A DNA stretch of 64,000 bases. It comes from CAMLIZ01 sp966212505. GTDB taxonomy: Bacteria > Pseudomonadota > Gammaproteobacteria > Burkholderiales > Burkholderiaceae_C. The stretch is taken from NCBI GenBank assembly GCA_966212505.1, contig CBIHRS010000011.1, forward strand, positions 75,477 to 139,476. Direction: 5' to 3'. Below the pieces are notes generated by a model that ran no database searches, was not told the origin of the DNA, and saw only the letters and a program-made list of their open reading frames with translations. Below are positions 63,211-64,000 of the stretch, in pieces; the first letter of the stretch is position 1; each line of letters starts with the position of its first letter. A program made the translations under genes and the position numbers.

Positions 63211-63224
63211 TTGATCTCGCTCAA
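63211..63224 (+). promoter_or_regulatory. Fnr-box-like site upstream of the desaturase
   Basis: TTGATCTCGCTCAA matches TTGATnnnnATCAA at 9 of 10 defined positions and lies 118 bases before the desaturase start. Oxygen-dependent control is plausible for an O2-using desaturase; no Fnr with a cysteine cluster is in the window. Confidence 0.45.
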
Positions 63225-63342
63225 AGCGCGGCACGCTTGGTGACATGCGAGCCAAAACGCCGCTGTTTTTGGTGAAGACGGCCGGCACCCCTCTCCTACA
63301 ATCCCTAACTTACCCGCTTCGGGTTTGCAACAAGGCAGGTCA

Positions 63343-64000
63343 ATGAACGTTCTTTCGATGGTGTGGGACTCGGCCGTGGACTGGCTGTCGCACGGCGTGC
63401 TGCATGCCGCCTGGTGGCAGATCGTGCTGATCACGCTGGCCATGACCCATGTGACGATCGCATCGGTCACGATCTTCCTGCACCGCAGCCAGGCGCACCG
63501 CTCGCTCGACCTGCACCCGATCCCCTCGCATTTCTTCCGCCTGTGGCTGTGGCTGACCACCGGCATGGTCACCAAGGAATGGGTGGCCATCCACCGCAAG
63601 CACCACGCCAAGTGCGAGACCGAAGACGACCCGCACAGCCCGCAGACCCGCGGCATCAAGACGGTGCTGCTCACCGGCTCCGAGCTGTACCGCAACGAAG
63701 CCAAGAACCAGGAAACCCTGACCAAGTACGGCCACAACACGCCCAACGACTGGATCGAGCGCAACCTCTACAGCCGCTTCACCTGGCAGGGCGTGGGCCT
63801 GATGCTGATCCTCGACCTGCTGCTGTTCGGCGGCGTCGGCCTCACCGTATGGGCGGTGCAGATGCTGTGGATCCCGATCACCGCGGCCGGCATCATCAAC
63901 GGCATCGGCCACTGGTGGGGTTATCGCAACTTCGAGGCGGCCGATGCCAGCACCAACATCTCGCCCTGGGGCATCATCATCGGCGGCGAAGAGCTGCACA
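63343..64000 (+). CDS. Acyl-CoA/fatty acid desaturase, 5' part (continues beyond window)
   Basis: At least 219 residues. Membrane di-iron desaturase: first His box HRSQAHRSLDLHP, second EWVAIHRKHHAKCE (HxxHH), transmembrane pair GVGLMLILDLLLFGGVGLTVWAV, and GHWWGYRNFEAADASTN at the edge. Introduces a double bond into acyl chains with O2 and an electron donor. A TACAAT -10 lies at 63297-63302. The 3' end is outside the window. Confidence 0.9.
   Translation, partial: MNVLSMVWDSAVDWLSHGVLHAAWWQIVLITLAMTHVTIASVTIFLHRSQAHRSLDLHPIPSHFFRLWLWLTTGMVTKEWVAIHRKHHAKCETEDDPHSPQTRGIKTVLLTGSELYRNEAKNQETLTKYGHNTPNDWIERNLYSRFTWQGVGLMLILDLLLFGGVGLTVWAVQMLWIPITAAGIINGIGHWWGYRNFEAADASTNISPWGIIIGGEELH

Overview
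The window is GC-rich chromosomal DNA of a betaproteobacterium, most likely of the order Burkholderiales (Rubrivivax/Leptothrix/Piscinibacter-like; inferred from protein style and gene order, not searched). Supporting traits are the gmk-rpoZ-spoT block, a PEP-CTERM exported protein, a cheR-cheD-cheB set, the fkpB-ispH pair and a tRNA-Ser(CGA). About 57 protein genes and one tRNA are called. Genes are packed tightly, with many ATGA or TTGA start/stop overlaps. There is no rRNA, CRISPR array, prophage or complete insertion sequence.

Layout. 1-2267: end of a feruloyl-CoA-synthase-like gene plus an ABC solute-binding protein (aromatic acid use). 2292-8951: greB, a Crp-type regulator and the large DUF2339/DUF3999 envelope pair. 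8948-11273: a short unknown gene and a bicovalent-flavin-type oxidoreductase, with two palindromic operators between them. 11270-12965: an AT-richer insert of two promoterless genes, each ending in an integron attC-like site, with no integrase. It looks like a small stranded cassette array carrying a 270-aa unknown protein and a membrane/coiled-coil/winged-helix protein of the YEATS-associated type.

13130-19329 is the most unusual locus: four translationally coupled genes. The first two proteins resemble the two halves of a LodA-type (cysteine tryptophylquinone) oxidase, and the second also carries a ferritin-like diiron domain. They are followed by a QhpD-like radical SAM/SPASM enzyme and a LodB/QhpG-like flavoprotein. 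The inference is a split, doubly matured quinone-cofactor or cross-linked enzyme system.

19302-32149: a cyclase/AAA/TPR regulator, a GNAT enzyme, then housekeeping genes (spoT, rpoZ, gmk, yicC, a Ser/Thr kinase and PP2C phosphatase pair, rph, rdgB, hemW). 32150-38308: LysR regulator divergent from a DUF1127 protein; chemotaxis genes cheRDB; a diguanylate cyclase, a MinD/FlhG-like ATPase and a truncated haemoglobin in one coupled chain. 38324-42013: PEP-CTERM protein, Smr protein, radC, fkpB, ispH. 42020-46318: a five-gene operon behind a Fur-like box (dihaem peroxidase, porin, FMN-binding protein, ApbE, small membrane protein). 46482-64000: serS, tRNA-Ser, assorted membrane and signalling genes, a chemoreceptor, a Spy-like protein with a two-component system, MATE pump, trpS, purN, an SGNH hydrolase, an RsmB-type methyltransferase and the start of a fatty acid desaturase.

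All function calls come from reading motifs by eye; no database search was possible.
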